Below, piece after piece: positions 49,901 through 62,292 of a DNA stretch of 64,000 nucleotides. Every line of letters begins with the position of its first letter. Within the stretch, counting starts at the first letter, position 1. The notes below the pieces were generated by a model. That model did no database searches, was not told the origin of the DNA, and saw nothing but the letters and a program-made list of their open reading frames with translations. Position numbers and translations under genes: made by a program. Source of the stretch: Plumapathes pennacea (lineage: Eukaryota; Cnidaria; Anthozoa; Antipatharia; Myriopathidae); assembly GCA_964036295.1 (NCBI GenBank), contig OZ038467.1, positions 8,006,170-8,070,169 on the forward strand, in the 5' to 3' direction.

Positions 49901-50221
49901 TCGAGTCCTCGAAGTTATCTGTCTTTGAGCGGAAGTGACGTAAGCTGCAACGAAAGTGGACACAGGCAACTTCCTGTCAAGTCAGCGCACAGACGAGGCA
50001 GAGGAGGAGATTTAAGGCGATTTTCACATGGGAAGCTTTCTCAGAGTCGCGTATTGTCTTCTTCCAAAGGCGGCAAAAACTGCCCACATACGGGTGACGT
50101 AACCGAAAACGGAAGTGGCTATGTTCGTCCGACTCAACCAGTACGAAGAAACTCGGACTTTCGATTGGCCGAGACGAAACCATTGGCAACACTTAGCAAA
50201 CGACAGAGCACCATATGGTAA
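46959..50221 (+). CDS. Leucine repeat adaptor protein (LURAP1/FAM89 family)
   Basis: Two exons, 46959-47414 and 49679-50221, join in phase 0: 999 nt, 332 residues. The start is the first Met after an in-frame TGA. The family core spans the exon join: SLAKLRQEM at the end of exon 1 and NSLRRQDVELLEQLLSLDNS plus IREFK at the start of exon 2, matching the LRxEMxxLRxxDxxLLxQLxSLxxSI pattern of LURAP1 and FAM89A/B. Vertebrate members also split close to the EM. The N-terminal 150 residues are basic and unstructured; the C-terminal half is Ser-rich (SDLSDDD, SGRSSPRSYLSLSGSD) and ends QSTIW. In vertebrates LURAP1 links MRCK kinases to MYO18A in actomyosin flow and FAM89B binds LIMK1; the same role here is inferred. 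A TTC microsatellite follows the exon 1 donor. Confidence 0.82.
47428..47473. repeat. TTC microsatellite
   Basis: About 13 units of TTC directly after the donor of adaptor exon 1. Confidence 0.85.
47658..47745. repeat. Minisatellite-like repeat, single unit
   Basis: GTGAACACTGCTATTAGAAT, TACTCGTTGAGAGCTTCCAT and GTTTCATTTGACAGTTCAGG. Intron of the adaptor gene. A reverse half unit is at 49520-49605. Confidence 0.65.
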
Positions 50222-50819
50222 TTGACGTCACGAGCGCGCAAAGCGCGGGAAAACATACGGGTACATGCAGAGAGCATTGTTTTGCCGCCTTTAAATGATT
50301 AGACTTTTGTCATACTCCTGACGTATGACGCTTGTATCAGCTTGTGAAGATTAGTATTATTGGCGCTTTCAATAGAACATCAAGTTATTCACCCCCCAAA
50401 AACAAACAAATAAGTCAAAAGAGTAAGAAAAGTATCGAATGTATTCACAATGATTGACCAAGTGATTAGGTAAATTACACAACAATTATCAGTAAATGAT
50501 CAGGACTGTTTTATATGACCAGATTATTTATTTAACAAAAGGAATATTTCAGAGAAAATTCAAAAGTGAGAAAATATGTAGAGGTAGTTGTCCGTGGACG
50601 TATCATATTTCATAGTATATTCGTCCAGATTTCAAGAGTTTTGTATCATGTCTTTCAAATCGTTTTCAGACCTTCTAACAAAGAAATAACTGCTCGCAAA
50701 ATTGATGAATACAATGATCTTTTTGTATATGTAGTTATTTTTATTATGAACGTTTGAGTTCGTCTTAGCTCGGCGTGTCTCTCGTTCTTTCAAGTTGTTG
50801 ACTTTTTCAAGTTGTTGTG

Positions 50820-50940
50820 TTAGCGTAGCTTGGTCCTCCGAGGGAAGGGGAGGAGGCGGGGGCGTTCACTCGTTCATTTCTCCCCCGCCCCCTCCCCTTC
50901 CCCCGGAAGGCCAAGCTACGCAGGCTAGTTGTTGTACTGC
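50820..50940. repeat. Palindrome with G/C-rich arms
   Basis: GAGGGAAGGGGAGGAGGCGG faces CCCCCGCCCCCTCCCCTTCC across a short loop CGTTCACTCGTTCATTTCT. Outer arms GTAGCTTGG / CCAAGCTAC. Confidence 0.7.
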
Positions 50941-51531
50941 TGTTTTGAGCTCTATTTTAATTTCTTTATAATTTTCATCCCAGTTTTAGTGCCTCATGGC
51001 TCGAAGAGTTATATTTCAGAAGTTCATAATAACTTACCTGACCGAGACAACGCCCCATAATTGCTTGGAGCCACTGCAACTAAGCACAATAATAGAACAG
51101 TGTTTATTTTATGTAACTGCACGCGCAGCTTCAAAATCACGAAGATGCAAGAACATTAAACTGTAAACATTAAACTGTACACCGTTGCTTATGTATATTC
51201 AGATTTGTTCCTGGAAATTGAACGATAGCCGGGAATAGGCCATAGCGGAGGTACCTGTTGCCTCTGTTTCAAAGGAGGCCTAGTGCGAAACCTTTCTTTT
51301 GAATTAGTTTAAGCCTCGTTTTGAAACAAAGGAATTGAACGACAGTAGAATAGCGCAATTCCTCGAATAAGCGCCTCCTTGCCTGTCCCACTCTAACTGA
51401 TAGTATCAGGCAAGCGCGCTACTCCAGCTGTATTACAACTTGTATTTGTTTGAAATTTAAAGTGGCTCATTTTTCCGTCGATGAAATTAATTCACAGAAC
51501 GTCGCAACCTACTCTTGTAACATACTAGACA

Positions 51532-51880
51532 TTATTATATAGACACGAGTGTTTCACTGGAAAATATACCGTGCGTAAAATCCATACGAAACTACGTCCG
51601 GGACCCGAGTGGCGTATTTTCCATATCCTCACTAGTGAGGATATCGTTGGAATCATTTCCGCTTTTGCATGGTTGTTTGTGCAATTTCTCGTAAAACACT
51701 CGTATCTAATATAATAAAAAGAAAATTACACGGCGGCTTGAAGATATGGATTTTATTTTCTCGTGGTAAAAACAATATTTTACTCACTCGCGAAGCGCTC
51801 GTTCGTAAAATATTGTTTTTACCACTCGAAAATAAAATTCATATTTTCGCGCCGCTGTGTAATATTCTCTATATATATGA
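51532..51880. mobile_element. Composite palindromic MITE, copy B
   Basis: Uninterrupted copy: ATTATATAGACACGAGTGTT to CACTCGTATCTAATATAATA, then TTACACGGCGGCTTGAAGAT to GCGCCGCTGTGTAATATTC. About 345 bp. Confidence 0.8.
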
Positions 51881-51989
51881 AAAGTTAAAGTATAATGATA
51901 TAAAGAGCTCAACTATGTTACTAGTCCAAGTCATTTTGTAAACACCTAAGCTACAAGTATTTTTACATCTGCACAGTTGTTCATCTTTT

Positions 51990-52340
51990 GATTATATAGA
52001 GGACAGTACACGGCGGTGCGAAGACACGAATTTTATTTTCGAGTGATAAAAACAATATTTTATGAACGAGCGCTGGGCGAGTGAGTAAAAATATTGTTTT
52101 TACCACGAGAAAATAAAATCCATATCTTCAAGCCGCCGTGTTATTTTCCTTTTATTATATAGACACGAGTGTTTTACGAGAAAATGCACAAACAACCTTA
52201 CAAAAGCGGGAAATGATGCCATCGATATCCTCACTAGCGAGGATATAGAAAATACACTACTCAGGTCCCGGATGTAGTTTCGTATGGATTTTAAGCACGG
52301 TATACTTTCCAGTAAAAACACTCATGTCTACATAATAAAA
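51990..52340. mobile_element. Composite palindromic MITE, copy C (inverted)
   Basis: Same element in reverse: GTACACGGCGGTGCGAAGAC first, TTATTATATAGACACGAGTG in the middle, AACACTCATGTCTACATAAT at the end. Faces copy B across about 110 bp. Confidence 0.8.
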
Positions 52341-53738
52341 GATGTCATGTTGTGTAAACATTGTGCAGTGCAATATGAAACTCTACTTGCTGTCTTCCGA
52401 TGCATTATCAAGTCTCCCAAAGCAAACAATCTTTGAAACACTAGCAGTTAGCGCTGCTATGTTGTTGCCAATGGCAATGAATGTTATTGCTAATGGAATA
52501 ACTGCTGACTGGCAAAATATCCTGATCGCTGTTCCCAGGCGGGTGTGTCAGAGTGTGTGGTGGTCCATTCGATAATTAAAGCATTGTACAAGACTAAGTT
52601 CTTCCACTTTAGAGTCTAGCACTTATTGTATTTTATGAGAGCTACGATCTGGTTATTTAAGTTACAACTCTGATGTCTGATCTGACAGGAGTCGAAGCCC
52701 GAATTTAATAAAATTTATGTATGTATATGTATATGTAAGTTGTGAGACTACACGAGCGTGAAAGCCGCCGATCAGTATCGATAACTTGTGGACCTGGACA
52801 ATCAATCGGTCAATTCTTTGTTTCCATGTGGCGCTCAAAAAATGTGAAAAGCTTTGCGGCACGTGGCCATTTCGGACAAGTCCACAAAACACTTCCGATA
52901 ATTACTGGTTTCGGCAAGTTTGTATGTCGGCCGGAAATTTCAGCAAGTGTTTCACACCTGTTTCGCCGGCACAATTTAAACGACTTTCAGTTTCGTCCAC
53001 TCTCTACTGCTATATTTAGTTATGTCATCATAAAAGACCTGAAAATGCAAATAGTATCACAAAGTGTGGACAAATTTTGACACAGTTTTACTCTTATCCA
53101 CTGCATTGTCACCGAGGAAGCCTCAAGCGGTTAGAACCAAGAACGCGACCCTATCACAGAAGTCCAAAATCAGGAAAGATTTTCTAGTAAGCAGAAGACA
53201 TTAATTCTTCGTTTGCGGCATATTCCATGGTTTGAAAAAAAGCTGTCAGAACCAACTGTTATGCAAATTTATCAAAGCGTCGACTCGAGTGACGTTCTCG
53301 TAATTTCTCTTTGCGGTGAAGTGACACCTTTTCTGGGCAATCTTTTTAACTGGGACACCTTACTCAACCGGACGCGCTGAATTCTACTGAGGACTGCTGC
53401 AACTCGAAGGTTGACAAGTGCACAGCTGAAATTTGAATCTTCGTTACTAGCGGCTTTTTAATTGCACCAAAACGCACAGGCCAGCTTTGCTCGTTTCAAG
53501 TCGAAATTTCCGCTTGAATTTGTCGACTTTACTATCTTCAATTCGCCAAACTTCGCCGTGAGTCTGTCAAGCACATTCATCGCGAGGGCCTTTGCTGATT
53601 CTCTACAACTAGTGAAATTTTGAGCGTGTTGGAAACCAAGCAATTTCAAAGCAAAAGAAGGAAAATCCACAAATCGGAAATTGATTGCCGTTCACCAGAA
53701 CTATCTTCGACGTCCTCGCTGAAGATCCTGTCTGTGTG

Positions 53739-54191
53739 ATGAATGCAGTTACAAGAGGTTGGAAGGTAAGAAAAGACTTTTTTACGCAGTACTTGAGTAT
53801 TATATTTTATTTTATCATTTGGCACAAAAACACCGGTCACTTTTAATTTATGTATTCTGCTCATTTACATCAGGAATATCGAACATGTCCTTGATAAGGC
53901 TGTCAGTGCATCGCTTCTTTATATTTTCTCGGCCTCATTTCAAACGAAAACAAATCGTAACGTCGAAATAAGCTCAGAACATCTAACTTGTGGTGGAAAA
54001 AGGGGAGAAAAAGAACATTCGCGACAGGGTGTCTTCAAAGCCGGAAAAAACGATGTAAACATTGGCTTGATGGTACCAGATATAATTATTTCAGGCTGAA
54101 TATTTTTTGAATGTAGTGCTAAAACCCCGAAACTTTAATAAGATATGTGCGTTTCCATTGCTGGCCAAATCAATAAATAAAATCGTAAATT

Positions 54192-54243
<52 letters not shown>

Positions 54244-57200
54244 GAAGAAAAGAAAAGAAAAGAAGAAACCAAAACGATATTATCTTCTTTCAAACCAGTC
54301 TAAGTAATTTTAAGATTGCTAAGATATTTATATTTTTTAACAAATCTCTGACGCTATTGATATAAAATTTGTGCGTGCAAAAAAAGTGCAACATGATAAC
54401 AGACTCGTAACCAAACTCTTTCTCGAACGAAGTTACGATTTTAATAAAGATTGAAACATTGCACTTTCGGGGTTGGCCTTTTACTTCATATTGTTCAGTT
54501 TGGTACTAGTTTTGTTCAAATCTAAACAAGAGGTGTTGGGGATTATGAAACCTCGAGAAGCTTACGTGCTGTGCAACCTCCCTGCGCGAGAGCGCAGTTT
54601 GAAACATTCGTTTGGGGAATCGCTGAGCAAAAACCGGCCATAAACCACCTGTTTTCAGAGACAGATAATAAAAAAAAAGCTGTCGCCGAAGACAACATGA
54701 CAAGGCAAGGCAGCGAACCAATGTAAGCTGCACAAATTGATATATCCCATCGTCTGTGACGACTAAAGCCTGGCTTTCACCAGTGGCGCAAGCACAGGAG
54801 ATGTGCGTCAAGCGAAAATGAGCGGCGACAGAGGTGCAAAAGAGATGCGAATCAAGCTAAAGTTATGGAAAATGGGCGACGCAATCACAAGAGAGATGCA
54901 TCCAGCGAAAACGAGCTGACATAAAGCACAATCACAAGAGTTATACGTTAAGTGAAAACGAGCAAAGGGTAAAAAATAAATAAAAAGAAAAAGCTGTCGC
55001 TTGCGTCGAACCTGTTCTTTTTTTTTTTTTTCCAATCTGTGAAATAACAACCCTTTGCTTGCACTTTTAAATATGCTGGCGTCACTCTTGAACTAACCAG
55101 GATACTTTCCTGGCTGCGTAGTCCAGAAATTACTAAGAGTTTTTGTTTGATTTATTGGTGCAGCGTATTAGATCGAAAATGTCGCAAAATTGGGTCGAAA
55201 CCGCCTGAACGTTGTTTGAAGATGCCATGTAATTGTCTTTGAAAAACTGATTCTGATGCGTGGCCCACCGTTTTTCAGAGGATCATACAAAGCACGCTAA
55301 GAACATCAGACCCACGTCCCCACTGACTCTACCCTATTCAGACCTCACTGAGTTCCTCCGGCCTACACCACTACACTTATTACTAAATGCTACAATACAC
55401 CGCACAGTGTACTGGATATAAACCGCGCTACTACACGTTACACTATTGACTATACCACACCGCACAGTCAACTCTTTTTAAGCGGACACCTCTCTAAGGT
55501 AGCTTGCAAATTTGGTCCTTGCCGATTTTCACCCTGTTTCTCTGTAACTGAGCTGTCTCTAAGGCGGACACCTCTCAAGGCAGACATTTCTTTTTCATTG
55601 CACACCCACCACATCATATCACATCACACAATGCATGTACTTCACTTGCTTGTTGCGTGACACAACACAATGGCAACAAGTCGGCGCAGTATCTTTTAGG
55701 CCGGACCGAACCCGAGACAACGGCAAACAAGGCAGTCGTACTAGTGACTAGATACTGTTGGTGCATGCGTACCAGTGTGACAATGACGTGGGATCTCGGC
55801 CTCGTCCTTCCAGGCCTTTGCACTTGTTTACACTTAATATGAAGACAGCTTCACCAAAGAAAGCCAACAAATTAAAAACGGCATTTTTTACAGTGAGCTA
55901 TTACTGAAGTGAGTACATGTACCTTTACATGTGCGTCCAGAGTTCTGTGCGTTCAAAGTGTTACAAAACACGAATTCGCAGAGAGTGAACAGTCAGCTAC
56001 CGGACGGGAGGGCAATAGGTTAGGACTCAGGGCAGAACCTCTCTCTCAGCAAACGCTCTCATCAGTTTACTTTGGGCCTCGATCCCCTTATCAAAACAAT
56101 CGCGATCACAATAAGCATTGATGCTTTCGCATTATTTCACGACAATATGGCTTTTGATCAGGTCGAGTTTCTTTAGGAGAGATTTTAATACCGGATGGGG
56201 AGGATTAACCCCCTACGACCACTAAGTTCCTTGATCGTTCTGTGTTATCAAGATAAGATTGTTCCGGTCTTTATTCATTTTACATCCCAGGAAGCCGTTC
56301 TTACAGTTTACTTATCACAGCGCAGCCAATCCGGTGCAGTGTATGCCTTGACAATAAAAAGATCATTTTCTCTTCCCAACAGAACGATTCTGTGGCTTCG
56401 AGCAAAGGAGATACGTCGTGGTATTTCAACTTCAGCGAGCCTATCGAAGACCGACTAAAGGTACGTCAGTAATGTGTTTAATCCCCAGCTTTTGTGCTTT
56501 TCTGTATTAAGGAGATTCAAGATTGAGAGTCAGTTCGCGTTGCTTAAATTTCTGTGGAAGAAATCCGGCGGCAAGGGAGGCAAGAAGCTAATTAGATAGC
56601 GCTTTGTATGAATATTTTCTCCGGAGCTATTTGAACTGTTTCTACTAAGCGTCTCTCACGCAACTAAATCTCTTTGAGAATTTGAGTCAGTTAGTATCTT
56701 ATATGAGTCTAAATATTCACAACGCCCATGCTGGCATAGTCATGCTCGTCTGAGAGGCAAAATATAGAACTTGTCTGATATTGGATATGTTTCGCCGAAG
56801 CGGGTATTGCTCGAAGCATTAATTTCCAATGCCCTGGCACAGCTGAATCTTAGGGAATCTTGAATTATATTTCCCGGACAATGTTTCTGCAGCATCCAGG
56901 GTTACCAGAGCTTGTGCGTCGGGTTGTGCATTTCCATTGTTGAACCATGGAAGCTATACACGAAAATGGCGAATTTCCAAACAACTTAGATATAATTTGC
57001 CCTTCGAAAATAGAACAGCCGAGCTAAATAGGAAATTGCAACGTATTAAGAAGATTTATAGCCGCTAAGAGTAACCAAGGTTTTGAACTTGAACGATTTA
57101 AAGTAGACGCTGACTCTTCAAGGAAACTTGCCAGCGATGATAAGAGTTTTTCAGTGTCGTTTTCAGAAGCTGCGCCTGCGGGGAGAGGAAGAGGTAATAG

Positions 57201-60200
57201 TTAGTCGAGACTCGCGCCACCCACGCGAGTATCGCGTGACGACCGCGAGAAATTCGCGAATGAGGTATACGGCAGGTCATCTTTCGCTTTCTGTGAATTC
57301 CTCAGACTTCCAGCACGCAGTTAGAAGCCTTTTTGAATAAGAAGAACACTCTTGAATTTGACGAGATCGCTCGGGATCCGCTGTTCACCAAACAACGAGA
57401 TTTCTGCTGTCTGTGTTGGTGCTGTTGTTGCTCGTGTGATTGGTAAGTGAAGTCCTTTAATAATATTTAGATTTGAACCCTTTTTCTCGGGCCATTTACA
57501 CGAGCTGAAAGAATGGCATGGCACCCCCAAAGGTTTATAGCATCGTGCCGACTTTCTTCCGTCACGGACACCTCTAAAATTCGACTTGTGTATTTTAATA
57601 AGGGCAGCTGCCTGAAAGTTTAAGGGTGCCGGGGCTTCTTCGAGAAGTGGCATGGGTAAACAAGGTTACCGTGCTAATCTTTAAAGGGTACCGTGCATTT
57701 TCTTTAGTGCGTGTGTAAATGGCATTTTAATCAAAGTGAAGTACACGGACTAGTCTCAACTATAGCGAACACACGTGCTGACCTTCCAAGAGCAAGCTCG
57801 TCAGGATGTGAACCGCGTTTCATTTCACACCGAGTACAGCAAATTTCCGGGGCGAGTCACAATCCGCGCTTAAACCCGTTTCTGAAAGATGTGAACATGT
57901 TCCTGTAATTCCTCGATGATAACATTGCAGCAATTTCTGCTCGGGGGTACTAGATTGTATTGCGTGTCAGACGTTCTGTCTACCCTGGTCCTTTGTGCTT
58001 ATCTCTATAAATTAAACGCCGTTTAGTCCTAAAATAGAACGTTCTTTGCACAGAGGCGCCACCAAACAACTCAACAGCCGCAATTCTCATGACAGCTGTA
58101 TCCGTTTAATAACCATCTTGACCCGAGCCATTCAGATTTGATCTCTGTATTCCATGCACTAGGTAATAATTGAGAGCTGTTGAAGTTCTGTCGCACCAGA
58201 GCAATATCGAGCAGATCTCGCTGGCGGAGTTTCACTCGTTCCAAGAGCAAATATTCGAAGCCGAGATCATGGATTGACTAATATTTATGAAAGGTTTTCT
58301 TCTTTCCATATGGCCTGATTCTCACGCCATTGGGGTTTCAGCATGTAATTATCAGTACGCAGTGTGGTCGCCTTTTAGAACTGATATGGCCGTGTGGAAT
58401 TAAATCGACGCCTCCGAGTTTAAAAGATTCTTCAACTAAAATCCAATACGTGGTGTATCTTTTAAAAATGCTCGAGGAATTTGCATCGACGTTGACGCAT
58501 AACCACAGTGCGCACTTCCTTTCCGGGTTGACAAGCCCTGACATTTCAATCAACCGAAAGCTGAAAATCTATTAATAGAAAAATGAGAGCATTTTTAAAA
58601 GCGCTTGACCTGATATGTCGCACGTTTACCAGTCGCTTTTAAAGTTGATCTTCTTTTTCAGTCCGAAAAACAGAGGGCGAGTGGGAAGCATGGAACAACA
58701 TAGCAGATACAACCCAAGGTAAGTGTAAAGACCGGTTTGGCAGGCTGTCACTGTCTCGCCTTGCGCCACAGCAAAATCGACAAAAAAAGAAAAATGGGAT
58801 TGACATGTTTTAATGTTCCCTCGTATTTCTAACCCAGTCTTTTTTTATGTTCTGGTTAGGAGTACTAGGTAGCTGTGCAGATATTTTAAATAATCCTGTT
58901 GGTTCCAAATCAATGTATCGGTTTGTCATCGTCACGTTCGACCGAAACAGGAAGCGGTTACGGCTTTTGAAAGCGCAAGAAATCGCTGTACGACAGGCAA
59001 GACCAGAAATCTTATGTTGAAGAGTGTCTGTCTATCTGTCCGTCTGTGCGTGCATGCGGACTCGATAGTTGTGGTCAGAGGTTGTTCCGCATAGACAAGA
59101 AAACTAAACAAGCAAACAAACAAACTTTATCGGGGATGGCAGTCTTTGGATAAGGTTTTGTTATATTTCATTTGTCCTGCAGTTATGAGACTCATCCTCA
59201 TATTTTACTGTAGATTTTGCGACACTTGATAGTGATATTCAGCTTCTTGTTCATCTATCTTCTGTTGGAGGGCCTAGCTGATCCTCAAACAACTTGTAGT
59301 TTGTTTGTTTGTTTGTTTGTTTGTTTGTTTGTTTGTTTTTGTCAATTTGGCTAGGAAACAGCCTCTTGAACTTGGCAATAGGCCATATTATGATGAGAAG
59401 TCACGTTCACTGTATAAGCCTCAAGAGCGACTGACGTACTTCTATTCTGGGGGCGTTCGTCAAAATATTTGGCACTTCTAACCGGACTTAATCCTTCCTG
59501 TCACCGAGCTTTTTGGCCATAGTTGCAGATGGTGGTTGCATTTGTGATAACGGCTGTTGATGTCATCATGTGATTGATTTGTAATTTTTTCATTTGCTAC
59601 GCTTTTGGATTGGCCCAAACTTGGCAGCATTCTTGGCCAATCAGAAACGAAATTCCCAAAATCTCAAAATACAGGTTCTCTCGACCTTTCAAGAAGAAAA
59701 TGTACGAGTAATGTAGTAAGAATTGATGAGTAGTTTGATCAGCATTCATCTGAGCAAGCTATCAAAAGCCAACTTCTCCATATATTTCTCCATAGTGACA
59801 AACTGAAGGATAGTTCACTCTTGGGAGTTTTCGTCTTCTCTCACTAGCTTTCTCATGCAAGCTTTTTTTTTTTTTTTTTTCAGGCCCTCAAAGGAAGAAG
59901 TGAATGATTGGGGTAAATCTTTCGAGAAACTGTTGGTCAGTAAAAGTAAGTGAATCTTTTACGTGCTTCCTATTGCATCTTTGCGTTGGTTTGGAATGTC
60001 TTGCGGTGGCCTAAATATCCGCAACTTGATACTTATCTACTTTGAATGTAATTTTCTCAGCATCTTGCTGAGGCAAAAGAAAAGGCAAAATTTTTTTCTT
60101 AATCCTGAGTTGCTAATCCTGAGATGTCAAAAATATATTTCTTTCCCGGATACCAAAGTTGTTAGTAATCCCGAGTTCGTCCAAAATGGCGGTTGCGTTT

Positions 60201-62075
60201 CCACCTGGTCCGTCAGACCTCAGTTGGCCGTTGGTCCGGCTCTATGTATAATGGGTGAAAAAAAAAAAAAAAAAAAAAAAAAATCAAGGAATACGCTTAC
60301 TTGTTCGACGAAAGAAAGCACTAACTAAATCACTGATGTCTGACGGACCGTTCCTGAGTCCAACTTATTTTTTAAGCAGAATTTTATATATTTATTATTT
60401 TTTTCAGCTGGCATCAAGATCTTCCATGATTTCTTGAAGTCTCAGTACTCAGAAGAAAACTTGCTTTTCTGGCTGGCGGTAGAACAACTGAAGAAGGAGA
60501 ACGAACCAGCAAAACTGAAGAAACAAGCGCAGGCCATTTACAAAGATTACCTATCGTCAGAGTCGCCTAAAGAGGTGAGATTATATTTGACCAATTCCCA
60601 ACGATTCACCAATGCCAAATATGTGGACGTATTTCTGAGTCTGTTGAAAATAATAGCACTAGTTTCAGCCTGATTTTTACGAGCGGTGCGAGCAGACATA
60701 TTTCACAGTGAAACCAAGCTCGACGCAAGTGCAAGTTCAAGCACAATGTACCTTATTTCACAGTGCAAGCACAATGTACCCCCCAGGGGGGGTACTCCCA
60801 CATAAAAATGATGGGGATGCTCGTCGGGAATTTTCGTTTTAACCCCTAAGAGGTACTAAAACGGGCGTGGCTTGAGCTTACTTTGACCCCTAAAAGGTAC
60901 CAATGATAGCATACCAAGAAAAGTTTTGATGCCTTTAATTGCTATAAAGAGGATATCATCAAGCACTTTATCCCTTGCTGTTTTCAAACAAAAAGAGTTC
61001 ATTCGACGGACACCCGACCCCTAAACGGTACCACGTTGCATAAAAATGTCAGAGTTTGATGTTGAGCACCCTAAGATGTGCCAAAACCGTAATTTTAACC
61101 CCTAAGCGGTACGACGAGCATCCCCGTCCTTTCATATATGGGAGTCCCCCCCCCCCGGAATGTACCTTATCTCACCTGCACTGTGAAAACAGGCTCGACG
61201 CAAGTGATACTTTATTCCACAGTGAAACCAGGCTCGATGCAAGTGCGAGCACAATCTAGTGTACCTTATCCCATCTGTATTGTGAAAACAGGCTCGTGAC
61301 TCATTCCCTTTTTTTTTGTGCGTCCGAAAAATTGAACTTGGCATGCGTTTGTTGTTGCTTGTCGTTGTGTTGCGCTTACGCTACTAGGCTTCAGTTATCG
61401 CAATACACTAGTTTATTTTGTAGTTTTCGTTTCGTCCTTTTATTTTCGACACACAGTGTACTCTGACGAAGATCTAGAACCGTCAGCTAAAACATCAGCA
61501 TATCCATATCAACCTCACGTTGATATGTTATACATAATGAAGAGTGAATGAAGCTAAGAGCCTCAGGATGTCACTTTAGAAAACATTTTAACATTTGATG
61601 ACATTACAAGCCTTTTTGTTTGGTTTTGATAATAGAGGTGTTTTTGATCAAAGCGATTTACAGCCTCCATCAGAAACCGGACTCGTTCTCAATCGAAGTC
61701 AATTCTAATATCCAAAAATTCAATTTCAACATTTTTAGTACCATCTTTGTCTGATCGGGAATCCTTTATTCTCATCGAGAGCTTTGCATACCCCCAGTTT
61801 TAAGAGTTTGAAAGGGGGCTGGGTAAAAGGTGAGGTCCGCGATAAGGCATGGGGTGGGTGTGTGGCGACCCAATCACGTGATTTCTAACAGTAGTTCCAT
61901 GCCCACTTAGGTGAGCATCGACCACAAGACGCGGCAAATGATTGATGACGAGATGGATGAACCCTGTCACACAACGTTTAACAACGCCCAGAAACAAGTT
62001 TATTACGTCATGTACCAGGACTGCTACCCACGATTCCTCGCGTCCGACACGTTCAAATTGCTTCTCATGGACTGA
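53739..62075 (+). CDS. RGS protein, RZ class (RGS17/19/20-like) with cysteine string
   Basis: Exons 53739-53765, 56383-56460, 57167-57193, 57306-57442, 58662-58718, 59884-59945, 60408-60574 and 61911-62075 join in phase: 720 nt, 239 residues. The protein is a GTPase-activating protein for G-alpha subunits; RZ members act on Gz/Gi. Residues 78-90 read CCLCWCCCCSCDC, the palmitoylated cysteine string that defines RGS17/19/20. Then come PSKEEVNDWGKSFEKLL and the RGS box (about 127-236): FLKSQYSEENLLFWLAVEQL, YLSSESPKEVSIDHKTRQMI, FNNAQKQVYYVMYQDCYPRF. The protein ends 12 residues after YPRF, a short tail typical of the class. The start has an upstream in-frame stop and no earlier ATG. Exon 1 and the 27 nt exon 3 are tentative: exon 3 could be 39 nt (57155) or be skipped without frame change. 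Confidence 0.85.
54191..54265. repeat. CA microsatellite followed by A-rich tract
   Basis: About 14 CA units, an A run of about 20, then AAGAAAAGAAAAG. Intron 1 of the RGS gene. Confidence 0.85.
55452..55595. repeat. Tigger-like (GGACACC) repeat, copy 4
   Basis: CAGTCAACTCTTTTTAAGCG, GACACCTCTCTAAGGTAGC and GGCGGACACCTCTCAAGGCA. Intron 1 of the RGS gene. Confidence 0.6.
59298..59340. repeat. GTTT microsatellite
   Basis: Ten units of TTTG. Similar short GTTT runs occur at 19487-19508, 27717-27750 and 30357-30420. Confidence 0.85.
59545..59830. repeat. Adjacent dispersed repeats in RGS intron 5
   Basis: First a copy of the CCCAAACTTGGCAGCATTC/TTGGCCAATCAGAAACG family (59545-59655), then a TTAACCCTTTCACTCCC-family copy (59656-59830) that begins inside the body (CAAAATACAGGTTCTCTCGA) and ends at TTCACTCTTGGGAG. 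The left terminus of the second is lost. Confidence 0.55.
60697..61300. repeat. CACAGTGAAACCAGGCTCGA tandem repeat split by an insertion
   Basis: Units such as CAGTGAAACCAAGCTCGACG and GCACAATGTACCTTATTTCA lie at 60697-60780 and again at 61159-61300. The gap is filled by the element at 60781-61158. Intron 7 of the RGS gene. Confidence 0.7.
60781..61158. mobile_element. 378 bp TIR element with 8 bp target duplication
   Basis: Flanked on both sides by AATGTACC (60773-60780 and 61159-61166). Left end CCCCAGGGGGGGTACTCCCA with GGGGATGCTCGTCG; right end CGACGAGCATCCCC and ATATGGGAGTCCCCCCCCCC. Inner repeated CCCCTAAGAGGTAC/CCCCTAAACGGTACC motifs. An 8 bp duplication fits hAT-like non-autonomous elements. 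Confidence 0.8.
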
Positions 62076-62292
62076 CAAGGAAACTTTTTGAGGGGAGGAA
62101 TAGGTTGGTGAAATTAGCACAGCAAAATACACATCGGGCTAGGACTGATACAAAGTCGCGAGAAAACGAATTTCTGTACGTGTATTTCGAAGAAGAAGAG
62201 AAGGTTTTTTTATTTGCAAGTGATATTTTGACGTATTTTTTCTGGTCTGTACGTCGTGCGCGCCGAGCCAGGATTGTCGGGACGATGCTACA

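Larger units (their letters stand above)
50222..53738. other. Spacer between the adaptor and the RGS gene
   Basis: Holds a palindrome at 50820-50940 (arms TAGCGTAGCTTGGTCCTCCG and GGAAGGCCAAGCTACGCAGG around GGGGAGGAGGCGGGGG/CCCCCGCCCCCTCCCC), an inverted pair of composite palindromic elements (51532-51880 and 51990-52340) and unique sequence from 52700 that should hold the RGS promoter and 5' UTR. A 112-codon frame at 52742-53080 shows no family. Confidence 0.5.

Noticed and set aside
52742..53080. 112-codon open frame between the adaptor and RGS genes
   Set aside because: No recognisable domain, no clear splice partners, overlaps other frames of equal quality.
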